Shown: one piece after another, positions 18,034 through 25,874 of the stretch
Layout of the letters: the number at the start of each line of letters is the position of its first letter
Numbering within the stretch: position 1 is the stretch's first letter
Source: Stenotrophomonas lacuserhaii
GTDB lineage: Bacteria; Pseudomonadota; Gammaproteobacteria; Xanthomonadales; Xanthomonadaceae
DNA length: 64,000 nt
Assembly (NCBI RefSeq): GCF_014836545.1
Contig: NZ_JACSQS010000001.1
Span: 424,928 to 488,927, forward strand
Direction: 5' to 3'
Notes under the pieces: model-generated
Database searches by the model: none
What the model was told of the DNA's origin: nothing
What the model saw: the letters and a program-made list of their open reading frames with translations, nothing else
Made by a program: the position numbers and the translations under genes

Positions 18034-18203
18034 CCTACCGATGTCATCTGCTCCTTAACCATGACATGCCCCTTAATAATGTCATCCCCTAAGGAATGTG
18101 CTCTGCAAAATCAATAAGCTAGCCGACTCAAAGGCTCTTGCTGGCGAGGTCGGGCTTATTGGCGATTTCCCTTAATCGTGTCGTGATCCGATATCGTGTC
18201 ATC
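18033..18203 (+). repeat. Five imperfect copies of a 16-bp repeat beside dif
   Basis: Copies begin at 18033, 18053, 18071, 18170 and 18188. The consensus is CCTTAATCRTGTCATC. The best copies are CCTTAATAATGTCATC (18071) and CCTTAATCGTGTCGTG (18170). The first three are spaced 20 and 18 bases apart and the last two 18 apart, so the sites lie on roughly the same DNA face within each cluster. They lie between dif and the end of the kfrA-like gene. Arm-type integrase sites or KfrA operators are the natural guesses; neither is proven. Confidence 0.6.
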
Positions 18204-18311
18204 GCCCCGCACCATCACGGCTTCTTCTTACTTCCAGGACTTGGCGGCTTGTCGTTGGTCCTATTGGTCCTATTTGATGTCCTTCGATGAGCGCCAAGCA
18301 AGCCGGCACTC

Positions 18312-19247
18312 CTATTTCGTGGCCTTGGATGAGCTCTTCTTAGCCCGCTTTTGGGTGCTTGTCTTCCGTAGATCAGGAGTCACCTGGCTTCGCCTAAGCG
18401 CAGCCTCTAGATCCGCTGGTAAGTTCTGGAGCTTGGCCAGCTGATCTTCTAGAGCTTCACATCTGCCACGCTGCTTGTCCGCCATCTGTATTGCCGCCGC
18501 GGTGGCTGAGCGCGCCTTTTCAAGGCTGTGCCGCATCTCTGTTTCAATCGACGCATTCCTTTTTACTGCGCTGGCAAGCTTCGTCTGCAATGTCTTGGCC
18601 TCTTGTCTAGCGCGATCGAGATCACCCAGCGCTCGATTTTCGACAGATCTGACGTGCTCAGCCAGGGTCTCGCGCTCGGATCTCGCCGATTCCTCAGTCT
18701 CTTGCAGCCTGTCGTAGAGAACCTGCCGTGAGATCTCCACTTGCTCAAGTCGCTGAATAGCGGAAGTTCGCTGCCCAGCGAGTTCCGCAGCCTGCAGCTG
18801 AAGCTGATCGACCAAGCGCTGCAATTCCGTGGCCTGGGCGCAGGCTAGGCGTTCGGCAACAAGGGCCGCCTCCGACTTCGCATGGACAGCGCTCATCTCA
18901 CCTGCGAGTGCTTGGGCCCGGACAAGAAGTTCCTCTTGTTTGACTGTAAGCTCCTGGCGCACCTCGGAGAACTCAGCAAGGACGGCATCACGCGCATGTT
19001 CTAGCGCCAACGCCCACCATTGCCCAGCAAGCTTCCCCACCACAGCCGGAGCGTCTTTCACGCTTGGCTTCTCAGGATGCAACCGACTTCCAAGGCTTAG
19101 CCACCAAGTATCAAGCAAGCGGGTAACCGTGTTGGGGGAGCCCGTACCCAGATGGGCCCGAACGCGCTCCACTGTCGGGCGCTCACCCTTTGCGACTAGC
19201 GCGTCAGCGGCGCCGTGCACGTCTAGTTCCGTGATGCCGCGAGCCAT
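18312..19247 (-). CDS. KfrA-like DNA-binding coiled-coil protein
   Basis: 311 residues. The N-terminal region (about 1-110, GITELDVHGAADALVAKGERPTVERVRAHLG) is a KfrA-type helix-turn-helix domain. It is followed by a long alpha-helical coiled coil (about 110-285) and a basic tail (KKSSSKATK). On plasmids KfrA binds DNA and supports partitioning; chromosomal relatives often lie beside integrases. Here it is divergent from a tyrosine integrase, separated by 104 bases that contain a GATAA-N7-TTATC dyad, so it may autoregulate and control the integrase. GGAG sits eight bases before the ATG. Confidence 0.82.
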   Translation of the reverse strand: MARGITELDVHGAADALVAKGERPTVERVRAHLGTGSPNTVTRLLDTWWLSLGSRLHPEKPSVKDAPAVVGKLAGQWWALALEHARDAVLAEFSEVRQELTVKQEELLVRAQALAGEMSAVHAKSEAALVAERLACAQATELQRLVDQLQLQAAELAGQRTSAIQRLEQVEISRQVLYDRLQETEESARSERETLAEHVRSVENRALGDLDRARQEAKTLQTKLASAVKRNASIETEMRHSLEKARSATAAAIQMADKQRGRCEALEDQLAKLQNLPADLEAALRRSQVTPDLRKTSTQKRAKKSSSKATK

Positions 19248-19295
19248 TGAATAGTCTCCTGTGCGGGCGCCCTGCCCCGTTGATTCCGTACTAGT

Positions 19296-19312
19296 GATAA
19301 GTGCTGATTATC
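19296..19312. promoter_or_regulatory. Candidate KfrA operator dyad
   Basis: An inverted repeat GATAA-N7-TTATC lies between the divergent kfrA-like and integrase genes. KfrA proteins bind dyads near their own start, so this is a plausible autoregulatory site. The arms are only five bases, so the call is weak. Confidence 0.3.
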
Positions 19313-19332
19313 GCGGGTACGGTGTTCTCTGC

Positions 19333-19360
19333 ATAGCGAACATTACATATTATGAAAGAT
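19333..19360 (+). other. Weak dif-like sequence overlapping the integrase start
   Basis: ATATTATGAAAGAT at 19347-19360 resembles the centre and XerD arm of dif, and the XerC side is poorly conserved (about 16 of 28 positions overall by eye). If real, the kfrA-like gene would lie between two Xer-type sites. It may equally be an AT-rich promoter region. Confidence 0.22.
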
Positions 19361-20447
19361 ATTTCTACAATTCCCGTGTCCGCCGCGACGGCCTCCTCTC
19401 TGGCACTGCCCGAACAGCTGGCCCAACAGGCTGCCGATGCGGTCCGCGAGCTGCTGGCCGAAGCTGCGGCCGAGAACACCACCCGCAGCTACACCAGCGC
19501 CCTGCGGTACTGGGCGGGCTGGCATGCAGCGCGCTACGGCATCGAGCTGGCTTTACCGGTACCCGAAGCCACCGTGCTGCAGTTCGTGGTCGATCACGTA
19601 CAGCGCCGCTCAACCGACGGCGAATTGGCATGGGAACTGCCACCAGCCGTCGACCAAGCCTTGGTGACCGCCGGCCTTAAGGCCAAACTTGGTCCTTGGT
19701 CCTTGGACCTTGGCCACAGTGCGCCATCGCGTTGCCGTGCTGTCCACGGCGCACCGACTCAAGCAAGTGACCAATCCCTGCGAGCAGCCGGCAATCCGCA
19801 CCGTGCTCAGTCGCGCGGCGCGGGCCGCGGTCAAGCGCGGCGAGCGCCCACGCAAGAAGACTGCGATCACCCTGACCGAGCTGGAGGCCATATTGGCCAC
19901 CTGCGACGATAGCCTGGAAGGAATTCGGGATCGCGCCCTACTCTGCTTCGGGTTCGCTAGTGGCGGCCGCCGGCGTAGCGAGATCGCCGCGGCCGACCTG
20001 CGCGACCTGCGCCGGATTGGCGAGGCGGGCTATATCTACCGGTTGGAGCACAGCAAGACCCAGCAGGCCGGGGTTACGGTCACCTCGACCCCAGATAAGC
20101 CGGTGCTCGATCGGGCCGCCCTCGCCCTCCAGGACTGGTTGGAGGCCTCAGGCCTCACCGAGGGGGCGATCTTCCGGCGGCTGTGGAAGCAACGCATCGG
20201 CCCCGCTCTCTCCCCGGCCGCCGTAGGCGAAATTGTGCAGCGACGGGCGCGCCTGGCCGGGTTGGAGGGGGATTTTGGTGGGCATAGTCTCAGGTCAGGC
20301 TTCGTGACTGAGGCAAGCCGCCAAGGGGTGGCACTGCCGGCGATCATGCAGTTGACCGAGCACCGGTCAGTGTCGAGTGTGGTGGGGTATTTCCAGGCCG
20401 GAGGAGCGACATCGAATCCCGCTGCACGTTTATTAGAAGATCAATAG
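19352..20447 (+). pseudogene. Tyrosine recombinase/integrase interrupted by a 7-bp tandem duplication
   Basis: Bases 19352 to about 19700 encode a SAM-like N-terminal domain (AAAENTTRSYTSALRYWAGW). From 19689 to 20447 the catalytic domain continues one frame over: Arg in SGGRRRSEIAAADL, HSKTQQ, HSLRSGF with His-x-x-Arg, and LTEHRS...GYFQAG with the Tyr nucleophile. The break falls exactly on two adjacent copies of GGTCCTT (19691-19697 and 19698-19704). Deleting one copy restores a continuous KLGPWTLATVRHRV, the expected wild-type joint. The enzyme would then be about 360 residues. So one slippage event inactivated it, or the tract is reversible or an assembly error. No ribosome-binding site is obvious at 19352. 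Confidence 0.85.
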
Positions 20448-20582
20448 AAATTGCGCAAAGACTAGGCTTGTACGTCCGCCATTCCAACTGATTGATCTTC
20501 TGAAAAAACTGCAGACAAGCGTTAGACGGCGCTCGGGACCTTGGCAACTCTGACGCACCCAGATGCGAATCTGTCGGCATGA

Positions 20583-22841
20583 CTAGGCCCGCGCAGCCGT
20601 ATCGCCGGTTTCAGCTACCTCGCCGCCACCGACGAACACATTGACTTCGTTTTCAGCAACGATCGCCATGATCGCAGGCAGCCCATCTTCCCGAAGTCGA
20701 GACTCAAGTTTGGCAAGCAGCTCCTTGTCCAAGGCACTTGGAATCGCTCGGACACCTGGGGGATGGGAATGCCATTCGCCGATGTAGCCCACCATGCCCC
20801 TGGTCAGCGATGAAGCGTGTTCAACCAGTTCTGGCACCCCTGCCCTACCCCGAATGAAGCTGTCGGGGTGAGCCACGCTATCTAAGGGCGCCTCTCGCGC
20901 ATCGACGATCGTTACCGTTCGCACCTTGTGGTCAAAGATGCCAAGCAACACACCACCCGTTTCCACCGGCAAGCATGCCGACCTCATCGCGAGCATCTGG
21001 TCCTCAAGCCCTTCGTCCCACCTCACCTTCCAAGAATATCCTTCCAAGCTTCGAACCGGCCTGACTGCAATCGATGCGACACTCACCGCACCCGAGTTTT
21101 CATCATGGGTTCGAATTTCAATACGAGCATTTGGCTCCAAGACACCCTGCCTTAGGGCTCGGGAGAGTTGGGCGGCGTGGAGCTGAACTAGCTCATGTGA
21201 CAAGACGAAGCTGTGATCACGACAACCGGCCCCGACACGGATCTGTGCTGCGGTGTGCAAATGCTTCTGCCCCCAAGGCTCGTGCAACAGAGCTCGATAA
21301 TATTGCGCTTCTAACGCCGAGAGACGCATGCAGCGATGCTCATCCTCCAACATCAAGACAGATGCAAGCCCCGAATGCGTAAAGAACACGGATGCCGAGC
21401 GAGCGAGATCATGCTCAGACCAATCGCGCGGCACGGAGAGCGTTGTGGACGCGTCGACGAGCAATGCGCTTTCGCGCAGACAGCTTTCCACCTCAGAGGC
21501 ATCAAAGTCACTTGCAGAAGCGTAAACAGCTTTAGCGAGAATCGGCCTCGCAAACACCGCATCAATCTTCCCGCGAATGACATCCACCTTCTTTAAGCCG
21601 ATGTCGATGGCGTTAGCTTCGTGGCGAACGACATTGTGGGGAGCCACCTGATCTGGATCGATAAGGTTCCACCGCCCCCATTGCGAGCGAGCCCAAAGAT
21701 TTGCGAGCGCGCTACCGAGTGATCCGACACCCGCCAATGTGCCCCGAAAGTCTGCCCTGCTGGCTTCTATGCCTGACATCGCCCGGGCATGCATCATAGG
21801 AGGCGTTTGAAGGACCTCCAAAGGTGCCAGCTTGAAGGCACGTCCCTCCTCACTTAAAGCGGCCACATCACCGCCCAAAAGGTCGATGGCATAGGCCTTC
21901 GCGTTAGGGGCCGCGCGACCCAATACACCGAGCTCGATTCCAACATCTTCCCAAGGCGCGGCAACAGCGTAAGCCCGAGCGTCCCACCGATCTATTTTCC
22001 CATCTCGCAAACGTGGAATTCGCAATAGAAGAAGCAGCTGCAACTTGCATGCTGTTTTTTGATTTGCTACACGAGTAAGGCTTTTCAAGGCCTCGGAAAG
22101 GGCTGGCGACAAATCAGACCCCAAAGCCGTGAGCTGGTCGTCCAGGGCACCCAGCGTGGAGGGGCTTCGCTGAATAGGCTGATGGCCAATGGGCGGCAGA
22201 TCTAAGACAGCAACTTGCCAGCGAGGCGCGCCGTCAGTTGCCTTGGTTCCCGCTAGCCAATAGCGTCTCTCCGCGCTTTCATCGGCAAGATTGAGATAAA
22301 GCCGCTCTTTCTTTTCGCCGTCCCAATCAGAGGGGAGAACCACTACGTCGCCGGAGCTATAGAAAAGCTGTTCTAATGCCTGGTCCTGAGCATGGATCGT
22401 TCCGTCGGCCGTAGAAGCAAGCCACCACAGCACTTTTCGGAGGTGCCGCTCTGCGGTCCACTGCCGCTCCTCGAAGCCCCAGCTCTCATAGAGACAAAGT
22501 GACGCGGGCTCTCCGTCTGGGACGCCGTTGAGATGGATGACGTCCGGAAAATCCGTGCGCAACGCCCTCACTTCGGCAGGCACCATCGAGCCGGGACAGA
22601 AGCTTAGACAGAGTCGCTCCCGAGGCCAAATTCCAGGCGAGTTCTGAGGAGCAACCGTGCCGTCGCCAACGTCTGCGACCACGCCAACATGCGGCACTGG
22701 GGCCTGGATCAGGCGCAACCCCACGACATCAAAGTGAGGGTGCGCCTCACAGGCGCGCAAGAGTGCGGCCAGTGCCGAACTCGCCAACTCTTCCGGGATG
22801 GCATTGATTGGCTCACCCCAGTTGATGTAGTTCGCCATCAT
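20583..22841 (-). CDS. Three-domain E2-E1-JAB protein of a ubiquitin-like conjugation system
   Basis: 752 residues. Domain one (1 to about 170) is an E2-like fold: HLNG and SLCLYESWGF place the predicted catalytic Cys at 116, followed by WTAERHLRKVLWWL typical of this family. Domain two (about 355-600) is a ThiF/E1 adenylating fold with GVGSLGS (371-377) and LIDPDQVAPHNVVRH. Cys540 in GAGCRDHS is a candidate E1 cysteine. Domain three (about 610-745) is a JAB/JAMM isopeptidase: Glu627, His691-Ser-His693, Ser702 and Asp705 form the metal site. One chain could therefore activate, transfer and remove a modifier. Its ATG overlaps the stop of the MBL gene (TGATG), so the two are coupled. CBASS Cap2 and Cap3 are separate relatives. 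No ubiquitin-like gene or CD-NTase is nearby. Confidence 0.87.
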   Translation of the reverse strand: MMANYINWGEPINAIPEELASSALAALLRACEAHPHFDVVGLRLIQAPVPHVGVVADVGDGTVAPQNSPGIWPRERLCLSFCPGSMVPAEVRALRTDFPDVIHLNGVPDGEPASLCLYESWGFEERQWTAERHLRKVLWWLASTADGTIHAQDQALEQLFYSSGDVVVLPSDWDGEKKERLYLNLADESAERRYWLAGTKATDGAPRWQVAVLDLPPIGHQPIQRSPSTLGALDDQLTALGSDLSPALSEALKSLTRVANQKTACKLQLLLLLRIPRLRDGKIDRWDARAYAVAAPWEDVGIELGVLGRAAPNAKAYAIDLLGGDVAALSEEGRAFKLAPLEVLQTPPMMHARAMSGIEASRADFRGTLAGVGSLGSALANLWARSQWGRWNLIDPDQVAPHNVVRHEANAIDIGLKKVDVIRGKIDAVFARPILAKAVYASASDFDASEVESCLRESALLVDASTTLSVPRDWSEHDLARSASVFFTHSGLASVLMLEDEHRCMRLSALEAQYYRALLHEPWGQKHLHTAAQIRVGAGCRDHSFVLSHELVQLHAAQLSRALRQGVLEPNARIEIRTHDENSGAVSVASIAVRPVRSLEGYSWKVRWDEGLEDQMLAMRSACLPVETGGVLLGIFDHKVRTVTIVDAREAPLDSVAHPDSFIRGRAGVPELVEHASSLTRGMVGYIGEWHSHPPGVRAIPSALDKELLAKLESRLREDGLPAIMAIVAENEVNVFVGGGEVAETGDTAARA

Positions 22842-24019
22842 CAGCCCGCACGCGGGGCAGCAGCCGCTGCAAGGCCTGCCGCGCCCGAACGCTGGGCTGC
22901 TCTGACCTTCGCCCCTCCGGCCGTGATCTCAATTTCAATCGGCTCCGGAGCCCACGTTTGCGGAGTCTCGCCGGTGCAAAGAAAGGTGCCAGCCTTACTT
23001 GCCAAAATCGCCTTGTATTCTCGCTTTGCGCGGGTGCACGGCGGATCGCTCTCATCGTCCTTGATGGGCTTGGAGCTTGAAATAATCTTAGCGCCAAAGC
23101 GCGCCTGGGACAGCGCATTTCGCGCGGAAGCGCTGACCACAGCCTCCTCTCCACATCCTGACCAGCTGTCACGCGAAAAGACATGCCACGAGCAGTGGTG
23201 AGGTGTTTCAAGGACGTCGTATTCGAGCACCTCGGGCGCGTCCTTATAGCGCTCCCACAGCCGCTCCCAGATCGCGACTTCTGCATCACCAGCGGTGAGA
23301 AAGCGACAACTGCTCTGGTTCAGCCCGCCTACGGAAGACGCCAGTTCCATGTTGAGGATCACACTGGAATGGTTCTTGGCGCGCAGGTCCACCTCCTCAT
23401 CATCGTCGCAAACGAGCGACGGGGCCAGAAGCTGAGCACGGAAGTGGGCGTTCTCCATGCCATTGATGCGGCTAAAGTGGTCGCCGGAACGGACCAAGAT
23501 CGCTTCAAGACCTTCGGTTTTTCCGCCTTTATCTTCGCCCATCAGCAGGATGCGGTCGCCCTCCAGGACAGCACCATCTCGGAAACTCTGAACGCGACGC
23601 TTTGCCTCGGTTCGGAAGGCCTTTGCGTCGTCGCAGAAGGTCATGATCTTCGAGGCACGACGGAAAACAATCGGTGAGGACCACATCTCACGGATGACGA
23701 TCCTTTTCTCAGACTGCGGCTTCTCGTCGTCGGCGTAGCCGCTCAGAGGCCCCAGATGAAAGTGCTTTTGCAGCCCTGTGCAATGGTCCTTATCCGGGTG
23801 GCTCAGCAAAAAGACGTCCACATAGGGTCGCCCATTCGCGTCAATGGGAAGGCGAGCTCTGAGGTCAGCGGCGACGTCTCGGGCCTCATCATTGTTCGGG
23901 TCGTCGGCACATTGCCGAATGTTGATGTCCACCAAGATGGTGCTATTGGCGAAATCGACCAAGCGCACCAGTGCCATGTCTCCATTGGCTACTGGGAAGA
24001 AGGTAATCGAAGCACTCAT
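22841..24019 (-). CDS. ComEC-type metallo-beta-lactamase-fold hydrolase, partner of the E2-E1-JAB protein
   Basis: 392 residues, no signal peptide or membrane helix. MBL motifs are SHPDKDHCTG (His74-x-Asp76-x-Asp78-His79, the variant seen in ComEC-like domains rather than strict HxHxDH), NHSSVIL (216-222), LTAGDAE with metal ligand Asp245, and ETPHHCSWH (His274, His275). ComEC-type domains are nucleases or phosphodiesterases, so a nucleic acid or nucleotide substrate is likely. The protein ends in a flexible Ala/Gly-rich tail whose last residues are PRAG, that is, a C-terminal glycine right before an E1/E2 gene. A strong TTGACA/TATAGT promoter precedes it. Function is inferred. Confidence 0.82.
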   Translation of the reverse strand: MSASITFFPVANGDMALVRLVDFANSTILVDINIRQCADDPNNDEARDVAADLRARLPIDANGRPYVDVFLLSHPDKDHCTGLQKHFHLGPLSGYADDEKPQSEKRIVIREMWSSPIVFRRASKIMTFCDDAKAFRTEAKRRVQSFRDGAVLEGDRILLMGEDKGGKTEGLEAILVRSGDHFSRINGMENAHFRAQLLAPSLVCDDDEEVDLRAKNHSSVILNMELASSVGGLNQSSCRFLTAGDAEVAIWERLWERYKDAPEVLEYDVLETPHHCSWHVFSRDSWSGCGEEAVVSASARNALSQARFGAKIISSSKPIKDDESDPPCTRAKREYKAILASKAGTFLCTGETPQTWAPEPIEIEITAGGAKVRAAQRSGAAGLAAAAAPRAG

Positions 24020-24071
24020 TGGGGTTCGCCTATCCTCTGACCACCAGATGTAGTGGCCCTCTTGAGATCGA

Positions 24072-24112
24072 ACTATACTGAGTATTCGCGTTATGTCAAT
24101 GTCGTATACTGA
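24072..24112 (+). promoter_or_regulatory. Candidate WYL (CapW/BrxR-like) operator region and WYL-gene -10 box
   Basis: TATACTGA occurs twice as a direct repeat (24074-24081 and 24105-24112), 31 bases or about three helical turns apart. The first copy is part of a palindrome. The second contains TATACT at 24105-24110, a good -10 for the WYL gene starting at 24139 (AAGGA ribosome site at 24126-24130). A single dimer pair bound here could repress both divergent operons. Confidence 0.45.
24073..24099 (-). promoter_or_regulatory. Promoter of the MBL/E2-E1-JAB operon with operator in the spacer
   Basis: On the minus strand TTGACA (24094-24099) and TATAGT (24073-24078) are separated by 15 bases. 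The palindrome ATAC-TGA-GTAT (24075-24085) overlaps the -10 and spacer, an ideal place for a repressor to block polymerase. The divergent WYL gene is the obvious regulator. Confidence 0.55.
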
Positions 24113-24138
24113 TTGGGACGAATAGAAGGATCCCCCGC

Positions 24139-25038
24139 ATGAAAGAAGCCCAAGTAGCTCCCTCCCGCCGAGGCAGGTGGGGCCAAGACCGTCGATTGGA
24201 GTTCATTGACTCCCGCCTCTACTGGGAAGGTCGACTCAATCGCGCAGATCTAACGGATTTTTTCAGCATCTCGGTCCCCCAGGCCTCTCTGGACTTCGCT
24301 GAATACCAAGCCCGGGCCCCTGGCAACATGGCCTATGACCGGGGGGAGAAGGCCTATCTGGCAGCCGGCGGGTTCGCACCGATCCTCACAGACGGCAGCA
24401 GCACCCGATACCTGGCCGAGCTCTATGCGCTGACGACAGGGGCAATCCCCGCTGATCTCAGCTTCCTGGGAGCTCTGCCTGCGTCGGATGTCGTGCGGCA
24501 CCCTACTCGACTGGTGTCGGCCCCCTTGCTGCGCCAGGTGTTGCGGGCGATCAATACCCAAAATGCTCTTGAGATCACCTATCAGACGATCGCGCGGCCA
24601 GAGCCCGACCGGAGGGTAATCAGCCCGCATGCGCTCGCTTACGATGGGTATCGGTGGCACATTCGCGCGTATTGCCACAATCGCCGAAGCTTTCGGGACT
24701 TTCTCTTTGCCCGGATTTTGGAGTGTGAAGGGCCCAAGACCTGGCTACCGGTCAAGGTTCGGGACGAGGAATGGGAGACGCCTGTCACGATTGCGATCGG
24801 GCCCAATCCAGCGCTTGAGGAAGGTCGGCGCCGCGTGATCGCGCTGGACTACGGGATGACTGATGGGCGGCTGGACATCTCTACGCGCCTGTCGCTGGCC
24901 TTTTACTTGCTTAAACGCCTCGGACTGGACCGCCCCATAGGCGCACTCGCCCCCCACGAACAGCACATCACGTTGCTCAACCGGGCCGAGCTTGAGCCTG
25001 TCCTTCCCCAACTCAACCCACGCAATTCAACCGGCTAA
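24139..25038 (+). CDS. WYL-domain transcriptional regulator of the CapW/BrxR type
   Basis: 299 residues. The N-terminal winged helix (about 10-75, WGQDRRLEFIDSRLYWEG then RLNRADLTDFFSIS) is the pattern of defence-island regulators CapW and BrxR. The WYL domain (about 130-205, ALEITYQ, RRVISPHALAYDGYRWHIRAYC) should bind a ligand, and a WCX-like C-terminal domain follows. Such proteins repress CBASS, BREX and similar systems until a signal, possibly a nucleic acid or nucleotide, releases them. It is divergent from the MBL/E2-E1-JAB pair and four bases upstream of the four-helix membrane protein, so it probably controls both. Confidence 0.85.
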   Translation: MKEAQVAPSRRGRWGQDRRLEFIDSRLYWEGRLNRADLTDFFSISVPQASLDFAEYQARAPGNMAYDRGEKAYLAAGGFAPILTDGSSTRYLAELYALTTGAIPADLSFLGALPASDVVRHPTRLVSAPLLRQVLRAINTQNALEITYQTIARPEPDRRVISPHALAYDGYRWHIRAYCHNRRSFRDFLFARILECEGPKTWLPVKVRDEEWETPVTIAIGPNPALEEGRRRVIALDYGMTDGRLDISTRLSLAFYLLKRLGLDRPIGALAPHEQHITLLNRAELEPVLPQLNPRNSTG

Positions 25039-25042
25039 TCTT

Positions 25043-25693
25043 ATGGCACGCTCGCACAAAGACTCCAATCGCCTAGCGCTGCTGTCGGCTTTGGCGAGCA
25101 ACCTGCTTCTATACTACGCCCTTGCCCGTGGCTTGGATCTGGGAAAGATCAGCACTGGTGCGATGATGGGACACCTCAACCTGCTTCTGCCAGGTGGGCT
25201 GGCCATCGCCTTTACGAGCATAGTCAATGCACAACTGAACTCGCTGCATAAGGCAAGGATCGTCTTCTGGCGGTGGACGCATCCCCTTCCCGGCACGCGG
25301 GTGTTCACGGAGCTTGCCCCAGATGATCCCCGTATTGATCTAGATTCCTTGAACGCCCATTTGGCCCCGTTGCCGGTTGAACCTCGCCAACAGAACTCCC
25401 TCTGGTATCGCCTGTATCAAGAACAGCAAGACACTGCGGCCGTTAGTCACTTGGACCGAAATTGGCTCTTTGCCCGAGACTACTGCTGCGTCATCGCGCT
25501 CCTGGCACCGATCCTAATCGTCGCAGGTCTCTGGCAGCTCCCAAGTCTCAATGTCTACGCATCTCTCGTGGGCTTGTTGGTGTTTCAGTTCTTAGTCGCC
25601 CGGCAGGCGGCTAAGAACTACGCTGAGCGGTTCGTCACCACGGTTGTCGCTCAAGCGCTGGCTAAACTCTCCGCGAAGCCTGCTGGAAATTGA
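25043..25693 (+). CDS. Four-helix membrane protein, candidate effector, unknown family
   Basis: 216 residues from ATG 25043; GTG 24992 inside the WYL gene is less likely. Two membrane helices (about 10-30 and 43-63) come first, then a soluble domain of about 85 residues with conserved-looking Trp and Arg (VFWRWTHPLPGTRVF), then two more helices (147-165 and 171-188) and a short amphipathic tail. The 2+2 arrangement recalls membrane effectors of nucleotide-signalling defence systems, where the helices form pores, but I see no clear match. It starts four bases after the WYL stop and is presumably co-transcribed. Confidence 0.6.
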   Translation: MARSHKDSNRLALLSALASNLLLYYALARGLDLGKISTGAMMGHLNLLLPGGLAIAFTSIVNAQLNSLHKARIVFWRWTHPLPGTRVFTELAPDDPRIDLDSLNAHLAPLPVEPRQQNSLWYRLYQEQQDTAAVSHLDRNWLFARDYCCVIALLAPILIVAGLWQLPSLNVYASLVGLLVFQFLVARQAAKNYAERFVTTVVAQALAKLSAKPAGN

Positions 25694-25874
25694 GGTGCTG
25701 CCGACATGCCAGTGCCACTGTCCGAAGGCTCTAGCGCACCACATCCATATCAATCTCCTGTGGGAGAAGACCAGATGCCAGTGGCGAGCCCAGGAAGGCG
25801 CATCGGAGGGCGGGATACGGTGAAGCAGGCACATGCCATGCGCGGGATCGAGGGCTCGTTGATCTGGTCACAAG

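Larger units (their letters stand above)
17768..18311. other. Gene-free stretch containing dif, a kfrA fragment and a repeat cluster
   Basis: There is no convincing gene here, and the sequence is lower in G+C than its surroundings. Going left to right it holds the promoter side of the small membrane protein, a dif site (17958-17985), a short remnant of a kfrA coding region on the minus strand (17986-18033), and two clusters of a 16-bp repeat (18033-18086 and 18170-18203). Each is listed separately. It forms the left junction of the accessory island. Confidence 0.7.

Noticed and set aside
20344-20580. 78-codon minus-strand frame after the integrase
   Set aside because: It is antisense to the integrase 3' end, with no start signal or homology.
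20583-24019. Type II CBASS
   Set aside because: E1, E2 and JAB activities are present, but no CD-NTase gene is visible, and the domains are fused in one chain rather than split as Cap2 and Cap3.
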